The translations under genes were made by a program, and so were the position numbers. From positions 1-42,664 of the forward strand of contig CAJUMS010000020.1 in the NCBI GenBank assembly GCA_910587465.1: a DNA stretch of 42,664 nucleotides, given 5' to 3'. Every line of letters starts with the position of its first letter. The first letter of the stretch is position 1. A model generated the notes under the pieces. The model was not told the DNA's origin. It worked only from the letters and a program-made list of their open reading frames with translations, and did no database searches. This document shows positions 7,557 through 15,140 of the stretch, piece after piece. Source of the DNA: an uncultured Oscillospiraceae bacterium. Lineage in GTDB: Bacteria > Bacillota > Clostridia > Oscillospirales > Ruminococcaceae.

Positions 7557-8606
7557 CTATGAAACTACGCCGCTTTCCAATATAGTGAACTTAAGAGCGT
7601 CTGCGTCAAGCTCCGCTTCCGCACCGTATGGTAATATGCATATCGGCGAGGCATGACCGAAATTAAACCCGTACAATATAGGCATATCGGCCAATCCGTA
7701 TTTTACCGAAACGACCTCTCTCAGCTTTTCGGCATAAGGCTCGAAGCTTTGCTTGCTACGCATCTTTCCTATAATAACGCCGTTTATTTGCTGCAAAAAG
7801 CCGCGCGCTCCGAGCCAATCGAAAAAGTCGGCGATGTAGTCGGGCGACAAGACCTCGGGAATGTCCTCGAAAAAGAATATGCTGTCCTTAAAATCCCCTT
7901 TGCGCGGAAATATTTCCAAGTCCTCGCTGTACTCGCTAAGGCTTCCGTGACCGCCGAACAGTTTTCCGCGAACCGTTCCTCTGCCCTGGACGAGCATATA
8001 GCCGCTGTTCGGGATATACCGCCGCATATAATTCGGGTCTGTGTGATTATTCGGCTCATAGCTCCAATCCTTTGATGGAAATATCTCTCCGATCGGCTTG
8101 TCGGAAAAGAACGTTCTCTTAAAGCTTCCGCGGCTGTATTCGTGCCAGCCCTGCGCTTCGGCGACCGTTGTCAGCAGATTGTCGCCGTAAAATGTCGACA
8201 ATCCCGCGCGGCGGCAATAGAGGTGCAGTGTCATCACGTCGGAGTAGCCGCAGAATATCTTCGGATTGCTGCGCACAGCCTCCGCCGAGAGAAACGGAAG
8301 CAGCCTTACGGAATCGCTGCCGCCGATATTTGCGATGATCGCCTTGACGTTTTTGTTTTCAAACGCCCAAAGGAAATCCTCGGCACGCGCACACGGATTT
8401 TCGTAAAGAAATTTTGTGCCGCGAAGCGCGTTGGGGGCGGTGGCGACGTTCAGCCCAAGTTCCTCCAGCCGTCCGGCTCCGAGCCTGTACTGCCACCTCA
8501 CGCGGGGCACGCCCGCGCAGCCCCACGATGGGCTTATAACGGCGATGGTATCGCCGTGTCCGAGCATTTTCGGCTTGATAAGTCCGCCAGCGTTTTTCAG
8601 CATCAT
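7557..8606 (-). CDS. S66 family LD-carboxypeptidase / MccF-like serine peptidase
   Basis: The protein has about 349 residues, typical of the S66 family. The catalytic parts are all visible: nucleophile elbow FCGYSDVMTLHL (Ser), FFFEDIPE (Glu) and GFNFGHASPICILPYG (His). The N-terminal DTIAVISPSWGCAG is also characteristic, and there is no signal peptide. Family members either trim the L,D bond of murein peptides during cell-wall recycling or, as MccF, cleave the acyl-phosphoramidate bond of microcin C-like compounds for self-immunity. The WSYEPNN loop and the longer substrate-side region are more like the MccF side, so a detoxifying role is possible. The ATG at 8606 has AAAGGGG close upstream; the TTG at 8621 is part of that site region. 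It has its own consensus promoter. Confidence 0.88.
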   Translation of the reverse strand: MMLKNAGGLIKPKMLGHGDTIAVISPSWGCAGVPRVRWQYRLGAGRLEELGLNVATAPNALRGTKFLYENPCARAEDFLWAFENKNVKAIIANIGGSDSVRLLPFLSAEAVRSNPKIFCGYSDVMTLHLYCRRAGLSTFYGDNLLTTVAEAQGWHEYSRGSFKRTFFSDKPIGEIFPSKDWSYEPNNHTDPNYMRRYIPNSGYMLVQGRGTVRGKLFGGHGSLSEYSEDLEIFPRKGDFKDSIFFFEDIPEVLSPDYIADFFDWLGARGFLQQINGVIIGKMRSKQSFEPYAEKLREVVSVKYGLADMPILYGFNFGHASPICILPYGAEAELDADALKFTILESGVVS

Positions 8607-8632
8607 CCGTGCCCCTTTCAAGTACTGATTTT

Positions 8633-8661
8633 ATTTTAAAGGAATTTTCAACAAATGTCAA
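8633..8661 (-). promoter_or_regulatory. Promoter of the S66 peptidase gene
   Basis: TTGACA (8656-8661), 17-base spacer, TAAAAT (8633-8638) on the minus strand, 26 bases before the start codon. Confidence 0.85.
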
Positions 8662-8756
8662 GTAGTTTTAGATAAGTTTTTGTGAATTCGTGATGATACA
8701 CTAATATTGAAGTTTTTTTTGTGTATTTTAGCAGTAAATTTCATTTGATAAAGGTA

Positions 8757-8785
8757 TTGACTTAACGTAATACAGCTTTTATAAG
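8757..8785 (+). promoter_or_regulatory. Orphan plus-strand promoter-like sequence
   Basis: TTGACT (8757-8762), 17-base spacer, TATAAG (8780-8785) point to the right, but no plus-strand gene follows; the next genes are all on the minus strand. It may drive a short RNA running toward the terminator of the 42-residue peptide gene, or be chance in AT-rich DNA. The rest of the stretch 8662-8843 shows nothing else that I recognise. Confidence 0.35.
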
Positions 8786-8843
8786 GTTAAAAATAACTTT
8801 TCCGCGGGGCAAGACAATACATTGAAAGATGCGCGGTAAAAGG

Positions 8844-8869
8844 AAAAAAGCGGAGCCGAAACTCCGCTT
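8844..8869 (-). terminator. Terminator of the small peptide gene
   Basis: AAGCGGAG (8848-8855) pairs with CTCCGCTT (8862-8869) around a 6-base loop, followed by a T-run on the minus strand (A-run 8844-8849 on plus). Confidence 0.82.
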
Positions 8870-8935
8870 CTCCGTATGAGGATAGTTTTACTGTTATGGG
8901 TAAGTACACATCTGGTGAGATATTTGGTAAGGTGA

Positions 8936-9064
8936 TTATTCCGCTTCAACTGTAACGACGTCATAGCCGTCCACCGCGGTACCCGTATCGGAGCCGCCGA
9001 CGAACAGAGCGAGAAAGGCAATTGAGACCGAGAGAGCTATGACTGCGATGTGGCTTTTTTTCAT
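8936..9064 (-). CDS. 42-residue peptide with hydrophobic N-terminus, function unknown
   Basis: The product begins MKKSHIAVIALSVSIAFLAL and ends in an acidic tail (DGYDVVTVEAE). The N-terminus has a short basic head and a 17-residue hydrophobic core, so it is either a signal peptide releasing a roughly 18-residue acidic peptide or a single membrane anchor. GGAGG lies 8 bases before the ATG at 9064, and a good terminator follows 66 bases after the stop, so this is a free-standing transcription unit. An inverted repeat, TTGTAC-5-GTACAA (9086-9102), lies just before the ribosome site. I do not recognise the family. No Rap-like TPR receptor, processing peptidase or ABC exporter is adjacent, so a signalling peptide is only a guess. 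Confidence 0.7.
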   Translation of the reverse strand: MKKSHIAVIALSVSIAFLALFVGGSDTGTAVDGYDVVTVEAE

Positions 9065-9390
9065 CTTGCTATCCTCCATAATATATTGTACAAAGCGTAC
9101 AAGTCTGAGGGCGGGCTGATTGGGAGAAATATTTTTTCGGCAGGTGAGAAAAATTTCCGCCCCCACACTTCTGCGTTTCAATGAAAACAAAATGATTTTT
9201 CGGGGATATTACCCTTAAATTATTTACCCCTCTATTATATAAAACGTTAAAAAGGGCAAAATGTTACACCTTTTTTAAAAATTTTTAAATTTTTGTAGAC
9301 TGCGATAAAAAACGGTGTTAAATATTGTGCAAAATCACAATGTATATAATCACAACAGCCGCGTCTGATGAACGATGCGGCTGTATACAC
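9065..9390. other. AT-rich intergenic stretch between galT and the small peptide gene
   Basis: This 326-base gap holds the ribosome site and the 6-base inverted repeat (9086-9102) of the small peptide gene, long A/T tracts around 9270-9295, and an ACAGCCGC/GCGGCTGT hairpin (about 9355-9384) just after galT. That hairpin lacks a T-run on the minus strand and is a poor terminator. No further gene is visible. Confidence 0.6.
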
Positions 9391-10881
9391 TTATAATGTA
9401 TCAATAAATCTCGCGAATGCTTTTTCACCATCGTGGGTACGCTTGAATACACCTGCGTCGCAAAGCACCTGCTCGAATACCGCGCCCACCTCCTCGCGGA
9501 TAATTTTCTGTGCTGTGTCCGTGTTGAAGTCGCTGCGGCGCGCGAGAATATCATTTGCCCATTCCGTGTGAGACGCTATTTCTGGAACGGTGGAAATATC
9601 TTCTTTCGAGAGCATTGCTGTTTCGAGCCGTACAAGCTCCTTTGCGAGCCGCGGCGGGAGCACCGCCAGCCCCATTACCTCGATAAGCCCGATGTTCTCC
9701 TTTTTTATATGGTGGAACGATGGGTTGGAGTGAAACAATCCGAGCGGTCTTTCCTCGGTCGTGATGTTGTTGCGTAGCACAAGGTCGCACTCGTACGCAC
9801 TACCGTTTCTGCGTGCTATCGGTGTTATCGTATTGTGCGGAACGCCGTCCGTCTCAAAAAATATCGCCGCCGATGGGTCGCTGTAACCGCGCCACTTGCC
9901 GAGAATGTGTTCGCAGGCGGCGGAGAGCTCGCGGCGGCTTTCCGAACGCAGACGAATAACCGACATAGGCCACTTTACCGTTCCCGCGCTGACCTCGGGG
10001 AATTTTCCGAGTGTAAACGTTTTTTCAATAGGCGCTTTCTCCATGGCGAACGTATAATTGCCGCCCTGAAAATGCTCGTGACTGAGTATCGAGCCGCCCA
10101 CTATCGGCAGATCGGCATTTGAGCCTACGAAATAGTGCGGAAGTATATCAAGTACATCGAACAGCTTATTGAATACCGACGCGTCTATCTTCATGGGGAT
10201 ATGCTTCTCATTGAACACTATGCAGTGCTCGTTGTAATAACCGTATGGGGAATATTGGAGCTGCCAGTCCTCGCCGTTTATTTTCAGCGGCACGGGACGG
10301 AGATTTTGCCGCGCGGGGTGGGTAAGATGTCCCGCAAATCCCGCGTTTTCGGGGCAGATCTGGCACTTGGGATATGCGGCGGTGACGGCGTTTCTCGCGG
10401 CGGCAATATCGCGCGGGTCTTTCTCGGGTCTGGAAAGATTTATCGTGATGTCGAGCGTGCCGAATTCAGATTCGTACGTCCACTTGACGTCCTTGGCTAT
10501 ACGCACCGCGCGGACGTAATTCAGCACCTTGCAGAACCCGAAATACCAATCGGTAGCCTCCTTAGGCGAACGTTCGAGACGACTGTTGAATTCGCGGATA
10601 ACTTCGCGCGGATAAGGCGTTAACGCGCCCATCAGCTTGGTATCGAACAGATCGCGGTATGCGACGGTATCCTCAATAATTCCGTTTTCGCAGGCGTAGT
10701 CCACAAGCTCGTCAAGTATCTCGTCGATCGTTTGCGAACTGTCAACATTTTGCGGTTCTTGCCAAATGTTGACCTTTAAAATTTCCATTAGACTGTTGCG
10801 GACAACATATCTGTCCTCTGTGGCAGTGAGGTTATTCCGCACCGCGTAGTCTATCAGCTTTTGTATTGAATTGCAGATCAT
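9391..10881 (-). CDS. galT: UDP-glucose--hexose-1-phosphate uridylyltransferase, class II GalT
   Basis: The protein has 496 residues, which fits the Firmicutes class II GalT (about 490-500) rather than the 350-residue E. coli type. Diagnostic parts include the N-terminal DRYVVRNSLMEIL and CQICPENAGFAGHLTHPARQNLRPVP. ILSHEHFQGG is the active-site histidine region, and DLVLRNNITTEERPLGLFH lies toward the C-terminus. It transfers UMP between UDP-glucose and galactose 1-phosphate in the Leloir pathway, in the cytoplasm. No galK or galE lies beside it, so it is a single-gene unit with its own promoter at 10916-10944. The ATG at 10881 has GAGG about 9 bases upstream. The frame is intact from end to end. 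Confidence 0.95.
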   Translation of the reverse strand: MICNSIQKLIDYAVRNNLTATEDRYVVRNSLMEILKVNIWQEPQNVDSSQTIDEILDELVDYACENGIIEDTVAYRDLFDTKLMGALTPYPREVIREFNSRLERSPKEATDWYFGFCKVLNYVRAVRIAKDVKWTYESEFGTLDITINLSRPEKDPRDIAAARNAVTAAYPKCQICPENAGFAGHLTHPARQNLRPVPLKINGEDWQLQYSPYGYYNEHCIVFNEKHIPMKIDASVFNKLFDVLDILPHYFVGSNADLPIVGGSILSHEHFQGGNYTFAMEKAPIEKTFTLGKFPEVSAGTVKWPMSVIRLRSESRRELSAACEHILGKWRGYSDPSAAIFFETDGVPHNTITPIARRNGSAYECDLVLRNNITTEERPLGLFHSNPSFHHIKKENIGLIEVMGLAVLPPRLAKELVRLETAMLSKEDISTVPEIASHTEWANDILARRSDFNTDTAQKIIREEVGAVFEQVLCDAGVFKRTHDGEKAFARFIDTL

Positions 10882-10915
10882 AATCGGTACCTCATTCGTA
10901 AAAGTATTTGATTAT

Positions 10916-10944
10916 ATTATAGCACACTATTTTGCGTTTGTTAA
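10916..10944 (-). promoter_or_regulatory. Promoter of galT
   Basis: TTAACA (10939-10944), 17-base spacer, TATAAT (10916-10921) on the minus strand, 34 bases before the start codon. Confidence 0.75.
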
Positions 10945-11039
10945 TACCGTTATACGAATTTTTTATGCCTAAATACGTTATTTTTTTAGTATTTGTGATA
11001 TAATGCGGTATTTTGCTATGTCTTGGAAAAAATGTGTGT

Positions 11040-11066
11040 GTAAATCAGAATTTATCTTAGCAATGC
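11040..11066. repeat. Dispersed 27-base repeat, copy 1
   Basis: The stretch starting GTAAATCAGAA and ending TTATCTTAGCAATGC recurs at 26342-26368 with one mismatch. Both copies are in intergenic DNA, here between metY and galT. The origin is unknown. Confidence 0.6.
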
Positions 11067-11100
11067 ATAGCTGTATAAAACAATATTATCCAAATAACTT

Positions 11101-12381
11101 TTATATTACCGCAAACGCTTTATCAAGCGCGTCGATAAGATCGTTCGCATTCTCGATGCCGATTGACAAACGGATAGTATTGGGCTTGATACCCTGCTCA
11201 AGAAGCTCCTGCTCGTTAAGTTGCGAATGCGTGGTGGATGCGGGGTGGATAACGAGCGACTTTACGTCCGCGACGTTTGCCAGCAGCGAGAAAATCTCCA
11301 GATTGTCGATAAATTCCTGAGCCTCCGCAGCTCCGCCTTTGACCTCAAACGTAAAGATGGAGCCGCCGCCGTTCGGGAAGTACTTCTTATACAGCGCGTG
11401 AGTGGGTTCGCTCGACAGCGACGGGTGATGAACAGCCTCGACCTTGGGGTTTTTCGAGAGATAGTCCACGATCTTCAGTGCGTTCTGAACGTGACGTTCG
11501 ACGCGCAGAGACAGAGTTTCCAGTCCCTGTAAGAAAATAAACGCGTGGAACGGAGAAAGTGTCGCGCCCGTGTCACGGAGCAGTATCGCACGGATATAAG
11601 TCGCAAACGCCGCCGCGCCGACCGCTTTTGAGAACGAAATACCGTGATAGGATGGGTTCGGCTCGGATATCCATGGATATTTTCCGCCCGCAGCCCAGTC
11701 GAATTTGCCGCCGTCAACGATAACGCCGCCGATAGCCGTGCCGTGACCACCGATGAATTTAGTGGCGGAGTGGACTACTATATCCGCACCGTATTCTATC
11801 GGGCGTACCAGATAAGGAGTCGCGAACGTGCTGTCGACTACCAGCGGGATACCATGCTTGTGCGCGATATTCGCAATAGCCTCCAGATCGGCAACGTTGG
11901 AATTCGGATTGCCGAGCGTCTCCACATACAACGCCTTGGTCTTGTTGTCGATGGCTTTCTCGAATTCCTCGGGCTCGGGAGTAACGAACTTCGCGGTGAT
12001 ACCGTATCTTGGCAGAGTGTGCGCGAGCAGATTATATGTACCGCCGTAGATCGTTTTTGATGCAACGATATTTTCTCCCGCGCTTGCCAGAGCCTCAATT
12101 GCGTAGGTTATAGCCGCCGCTCCCGACGAGGTAGCCAGTGCCGCCGCGCCGCCCTCAAGAGCCGCGATGCGTTCCTCGAAAACGCTCTGTGTGGGGTTGG
12201 TAAGTCTGCCGTAGATATTGCCAGCGTCGCGCAGTCCGAAACGATCCGCGGCGTGCTGCGAGTTGTGGAATACAAAGCTCGTGCTCGCGTATATCGGAAC
12301 CGCGCGTGCGTCCGTAGCGGTGTCGGGCTGTTCCTGACCCGCGTGTACCTGTAAAGTCTCAAATCTGTATTTGTTTGCCAT
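11101..12381 (-). CDS. metY: O-acetylhomoserine aminocarboxypropyltransferase (sulfhydrylase), PLP enzyme
   Basis: The 426-residue product is a full-length Cys/Met metabolism PLP enzyme of the MetY branch. It shows ETLQVHAGQEQPD at the start, GNIYGRLTNPTQSVFEERIAALEGG, the PLP-phosphate region ATSSGAAAI, and the Schiff-base lysine in VVHSATKFIGGHGT. The C-terminal LVIHPASTTHSQL and NTIRLSIGIE are also present. It joins O-acetylhomoserine with sulfide to make homocysteine for methionine synthesis, or accepts methanethiol. AAAGGAG precedes the ATG by 9 bases. A perfect promoter lies 43 bases upstream with no room for an S-box or T-box riboswitch, so control must act at the promoter itself. It is monocistronic; galT downstream has its own promoter. 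Confidence 0.95.
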   Translation of the reverse strand: MANKYRFETLQVHAGQEQPDTATDARAVPIYASTSFVFHNSQHAADRFGLRDAGNIYGRLTNPTQSVFEERIAALEGGAAALATSSGAAAITYAIEALASAGENIVASKTIYGGTYNLLAHTLPRYGITAKFVTPEPEEFEKAIDNKTKALYVETLGNPNSNVADLEAIANIAHKHGIPLVVDSTFATPYLVRPIEYGADIVVHSATKFIGGHGTAIGGVIVDGGKFDWAAGGKYPWISEPNPSYHGISFSKAVGAAAFATYIRAILLRDTGATLSPFHAFIFLQGLETLSLRVERHVQNALKIVDYLSKNPKVEAVHHPSLSSEPTHALYKKYFPNGGGSIFTFEVKGGAAEAQEFIDNLEIFSLLANVADVKSLVIHPASTTHSQLNEQELLEQGIKPNTIRLSIGIENANDLIDALDKAFAVI

Positions 12382-12423
12382 AGTTGTGAACTCCTTTATG
12401 TAAGAATTTTTCTTTCTGTATTA

Positions 12424-12452
12424 AGTATACCATATTACTATGTATTTGTCAA
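12424..12452 (-). promoter_or_regulatory. Promoter of metY
   Basis: TTGACA (12447-12452), 17-base spacer, TATACT (12424-12429) on the minus strand. The leader of roughly 35 bases before the start codon is too short for a methionine-type riboswitch. Confidence 0.9.
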
Positions 12453-12491
12453 ATATATATATTTTATAACAAGCTATTAATTTAATAAATA

Positions 12492-13061
12492 TTATTTGAA
12501 TATATCAATGTGGCAACTATTTGTGTTTTGACATTGCAGATATCTGTCGATAAATTCCGAAAACCGCATTATAATAAGAAATCCATCTTTGTCGATGCTG
12601 TTGTCGCGGATTATCTCAGAAAAGCGTATCCTTGCTGCAGATATCGTGATCCCGCATAACTGTGCCGTTTCCTCGGGGGAGCGCACTCCGCACATCCTCA
12701 ATACAGATATGGGTGCCAGCAGCGCTGCCGCAAAGCAGTCCGCGGCACGTTCCTCCGCGCCGTTCGGTTTTTTGCCTTTACCGATGTGCCCAAGCACACA
12801 GTGTCCAAGCTCGTGCGCGATGGTAAATCGTCGTCTGCGCACCCCGCAGGCGTTCTCATTTACTGCGATGACGGGTCTTCCGTGCTCCTCAAAGCTGAAG
12901 CCGAAACGGCTCTCACAGTACATCTCCTCCATGCTGCGGCAGTAGATATCACAGATATCCGAATATCGTACCGTTTTCACGCCGACCGCTGCCGCCGCCT
13001 CGATAGGGTTTACAGGCAGCGAGGTGATATCCGCAGCGGCGTAAATATCGCATATGCTCAT
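12492..13061 (-). CDS. ImmA/IrrE family metallo-endopeptidase
   Basis: The protein has about 189 residues with the zinc-protease signature RRFTIAHELGHCVLGH (HExxH) near residue 85. The following helix, EERAADCFAAALLAP, carries the third ligand region typical of ImmA/IrrE. In ICEBs1 and Deinococcus, relatives cleave an XRE-type repressor to switch on an element or stress response. Here the start codons overlap the stop of the XRE gene (ATGATGA), so the two are translationally coupled, matching the known ImmA-ImmR pairing. The second ATG (13061) has better spacing from GGAGG (6 bases) than the first (13064, 3 bases). The C-terminal half (RIRFSEIIRD, FLIIMRFSEFIDR) is unremarkable. Confidence 0.9.
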   Translation of the reverse strand: MSICDIYAAADITSLPVNPIEAAAAVGVKTVRYSDICDIYCRSMEEMYCESRFGFSFEEHGRPVIAVNENACGVRRRRFTIAHELGHCVLGHIGKGKKPNGAEERAADCFAAALLAPISVLRMCGVRSPEETAQLCGITISAARIRFSEIIRDNSIDKDGFLIIMRFSEFIDRYLQCQNTNSCHIDIFK

Positions 13062-13483
13062 CATCGGCCTCCTTTGTATGTCGGTACGTCGAAGATAGTC
13101 TTTTCACCGCGGCGTTTAAGTGTGATTTCATGCGGCACCCCGCCTTTTCTTGCGGCTATAAGAACCGTGTCTGCGTTGTCATTGTCCTGCTTGCAGCGCG
13201 CAAGCTCGTTTTCGGTGCATCTGTCCACGCGCTCCCTGCCGGGATTATCAAGCGCCCTGTACTTACGAATATGCTCGTCTTCGGCATTAACGTTTCCCAA
13301 TAGCTCGTTTGGTGTGCAGTTTAACGCTTCAAACAGCGCCATAAGCACCTCCTCCTTCGGAAAGCTCACGCCGCGTTCGTAGTTCCCGACAGCCGACGGC
13401 GTGACCCCTATTTTCGCCGCAAGTCCCTCCTGTGTAAGCTTCGCCCGCAGGCGCAGTTCTTTGATACGTGTTCCTATTCCCAT
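13061..13483 (-). CDS. XRE family repressor-like regulator (ImmR-type)
   Basis: The 140-residue protein starts with a clear XRE helix-turn-helix: IKELRLRAKLTQEGLAAKIG then TPSAVGNYERGVSFPKEE. The second half is polar, containing DNPGRERVDRCTENELAR, where the ImmA protease would be expected to cut. It is followed directly by the ImmA-like protease gene and preceded by a DUF1492-like gene. The likely target is the shared promoter at 13919-13947, whose spacer contains a perfect 5-base inverted repeat. GAGGAATT lies 4-8 bases before the ATG. Confidence 0.88.
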   Translation of the reverse strand: MGIGTRIKELRLRAKLTQEGLAAKIGVTPSAVGNYERGVSFPKEEVLMALFEALNCTPNELLGNVNAEDEHIRKYRALDNPGRERVDRCTENELARCKQDNDNADTVLIAARKGGVPHEITLKRRGEKTIFDVPTYKGGR

Positions 13484-13492
13484 AATTCCTCC

Positions 13493-13879
13493 TCACGCGC
13501 TGAAGCCTGCCGGATAGTTAAGCTTGTCCAGTGCAGTCTTTCTCAGATTGAATATGCTCCGTTCGCTCATGTACATCGCGTCGGATATTCGCCGCCAGTC
13601 CTCGCCAAGTATGTAATAACGATACAAGACTGTGCGTTCATTGCCCGTGAGAGAGCTCAGACACGCAAGCGCCTCACGCTTGCGGTCACAGGCGTTGTCT
13701 ATGCAGTCGTTCAGTATACGCTCAAGCTCGGCAAGCTTTTCTGTCATTTTCGCGGCGTATTCCGCGGAGCGGTGCGGCAGACGAAGTATTTTGTGTAGTC
13801 GTTCAATGTGTTCAAGCTCCGCTTGTATCTCCAGTTCCGCTTCCCGTGCTGCTTTCAGTATTTTCAGACAATTGGTCAT
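13493..13879 (-). CDS. Phage-like DUF1492/sigma-region-4-type protein
   Basis: This 128-residue helical protein has an N-terminal coiled-coil-like stretch (AAREAELEIQAELEHIERL). Its C-terminal helix-turn-helix resembles sigma-70 region 4: LTGNERTVLYRYYILGEDWR then YMSERSIFNLRKTALDKL. This arrangement is that of DUF1492 and ArpU-like late regulators found in Firmicutes prophages and conjugative elements. It is first in the operon with the XRE and ImmA genes, reading away from a consensus promoter. GAGGTGG precedes the ATG at 13879. No integrase, excisionase or structural gene is near, so this looks like a remnant or a domesticated control module. Confidence 0.75.
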   Translation of the reverse strand: MTNCLKILKAAREAELEIQAELEHIERLHKILRLPHRSAEYAAKMTEKLAELERILNDCIDNACDRKREALACLSSLTGNERTVLYRYYILGEDWRRISDAMYMSERSIFNLRKTALDKLNYPAGFSA

Positions 13880-13918
13880 TTTACCACCTCTTTCATTGGA
13901 GTTTCTACTATATGAACA

Positions 13919-13947
13919 ATTATATCACAAGAAACTTGTAGTGTCAA
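13919..13947 (-). promoter_or_regulatory. Promoter and operator of the DUF1492-XRE-ImmA operon
   Basis: TTGACA (13942-13947), 17-base spacer, TATAAT (13919-13924) on the minus strand. Inside the spacer lies the perfect inverted repeat ACAAG-AAA-CTTGT (13927-13939). That is an ideal position for the XRE protein to block RNA polymerase, so autorepression relieved by ImmA cleavage is likely. Site and spacing are seen; binding is inferred. Confidence 0.82.
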
Positions 13948-14028
13948 TAGATTTTTCGCAAATTTCTTAGCAAGTGAACAGATTTGTGAAAAATGTCTAA
14001 ATTTATTATTAAAAAAATTGTTGAACAC

Positions 14029-14057
14029 TTGAAAAAAGCCGGTAATTATAATATAAT
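14029..14057 (+). promoter_or_regulatory. Promoter of the flavodoxin-like gene
   Basis: TTGAAA (14029-14034), 17-base spacer, TATAAT (14052-14057), 47 bases before the start codon at 14105. It is divergent from the XRE operon promoter. Confidence 0.8.
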
Positions 14058-14104
14058 AGTATTTGACGGTGAAAATACCGCCAAAAATCATTCGGGAGGT
14101 TTTT

Positions 14105-14725
14105 ATGAAGGTCATTCTTATAAACGGATCGCCCCACGAAAAGGGTTGTACTTACACCGCATTGTGCGAGGTAGAAAAGGCGTTGAATGCGCAAGGTATC
14201 GAGACAGAGATATTCTGGATCGGCAACAAACCCATTACGGGCTGTATAGGTTGCGGCGCGTGCCGTAAGCTTGGGCGGTGTTTTTCCGTGGATACGGTGA
14301 ACGAGTTTGTGGAAAAAGCACAGTCCGCGGACGGATTTATCTTTGGGTCGCCCGTGCATTATGCTGCGGCAAGCGGCGCGATCACATCGTTTATGGACAG
14401 AGCGTTCTATTCGGGAGGAAGATTTTTACAAGGCAAGCCCGCGGCAAATATTGTAAGCTGCCGCAGGGGTGGCGCATCGGCGGCGTTCGACCAGCTGAAC
14501 AAATATTTCACGATCAATAATATGCCTATTGTCTCGTCACAGTATTGGAACCAGGTACACGGGAGCACTCCCGAGCAGGTATTGCAGGACGAGGAAGGCT
14601 TGCAGACTATGCGCACCCTTGGTAATAATATGGCGTGGCTGCTCAAGTGTATTGAGTCGGGCAAGGCGGCGGGTATAGAGTTTCCTGAACGCGAGGAGCC
14701 GATCCGCACCAATTTTATCAGATAA
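14105..14725 (+). CDS. Flavodoxin-fold NAD(P)H-dependent FMN reductase with Cys motif
   Basis: The protein has 206 residues. It opens with the flavin-phosphate motif of this family, MKVILINGSPHEKGCTYTAL, then ITGCIGCGACRKLGRC (four Cys, as in iron-sulfur flavoproteins and their relatives), then DGFIFGSPVHYAAASGAITSFMDR, which binds the isoalloxazine. Members carry FMN and reduce quinones, nitro compounds or metal centres, or pass electrons from ferredoxin. A small ferredoxin gene lies 177 bases downstream on the same strand and may be its partner. The ATG at 14105 follows GGGAGG by 5 bases; the longer upstream frame has no site. It has its own promoter. The frame is intact. Confidence 0.88.
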   Translation: MKVILINGSPHEKGCTYTALCEVEKALNAQGIETEIFWIGNKPITGCIGCGACRKLGRCFSVDTVNEFVEKAQSADGFIFGSPVHYAAASGAITSFMDRAFYSGGRFLQGKPAANIVSCRRGGASAAFDQLNKYFTINNMPIVSSQYWNQVHGSTPEQVLQDEEGLQTMRTLGNNMAWLLKCIESGKAAGIEFPEREEPIRTNFIR

Positions 14726-14902
14726 TGTATACTTATCTCCTTGTTTGGCATAATAGCGGTAAAGCGGTGTAACAAACGCTAATCACGCCGTAACAAAAAT
14801 TAAATGACGGACGGCGCAGGGGCATAATCGGCAATAGGCGGCAATGTCGTAAATCAGCGCAGTCCGCACGGTGCAGATTTTGTCTTTAAATAAGGAGGAA
14901 GT

Positions 14903-15085
14903 ATGAAGGTTGATATTGATCGTGACGGCTGTATAGGCTGCGGAGTATGTGCGGAAATTTGTCCCGAAGTGTTTCGTATTGCCGGCGACGGTTTGTCGGA
15001 GCTTATCGCAGAACCCGACGGGTTTGAAGACGCGGTCGCGGAAGCGGCAAGATCCTGTCCGGTCGAGGTAATTCACGTTGATTGA
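14903..15085 (+). CDS. Ferredoxin, single [4Fe-4S] cluster
   Basis: The 60-residue protein holds DGCIGCGVCAEICPEVF near the start and ARSCPVEVI near the end. These give the CxxCxxC...CP pattern of a small monocluster ferredoxin of the Fer4_13/Fer4_15 type, common in Clostridia. It carries low-potential electrons in the cytoplasm; the flavodoxin-like reductase upstream is a candidate partner. AAGGAGGAAGT gives an ideal ribosome site at 14903. I could not pick a convincing promoter in the 177 bases before it. Confidence 0.93.
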   Translation: MKVDIDRDGCIGCGVCAEICPEVFRIAGDGLSELIAEPDGFEDAVAEAARSCPVEVIHVD

Positions 15086-15090
15086 ACTGT

Positions 15091-15125
15091 AAAAAAATCC
15101 CCTGTAAGGAGCTCCTTACAGGGGA
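15091..15125 (-). terminator. Terminator of the FliD-like repeat protein gene
   Basis: A perfect palindrome with 12-14 base arms (15098-15125) is centred at GAGCTC and is followed on the minus strand by TTTTTTT (15091-15097). It also lies 12 bases after the ferredoxin stop and may partly serve that gene, but the T-run favours the minus strand. Confidence 0.88.
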
Positions 15126-15140
15126 TAATTATCTAAAAAA

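Noticed and set aside
9355..9384. Terminator after galT
   Set aside because: The hairpin is sound but no T-run follows on the minus strand; kept only as an intergenic hairpin.
12382..12452. Methionine riboswitch (S-box) before metY
   Set aside because: The promoter starts transcription only about 35 bases before the start codon, too short for any such element.
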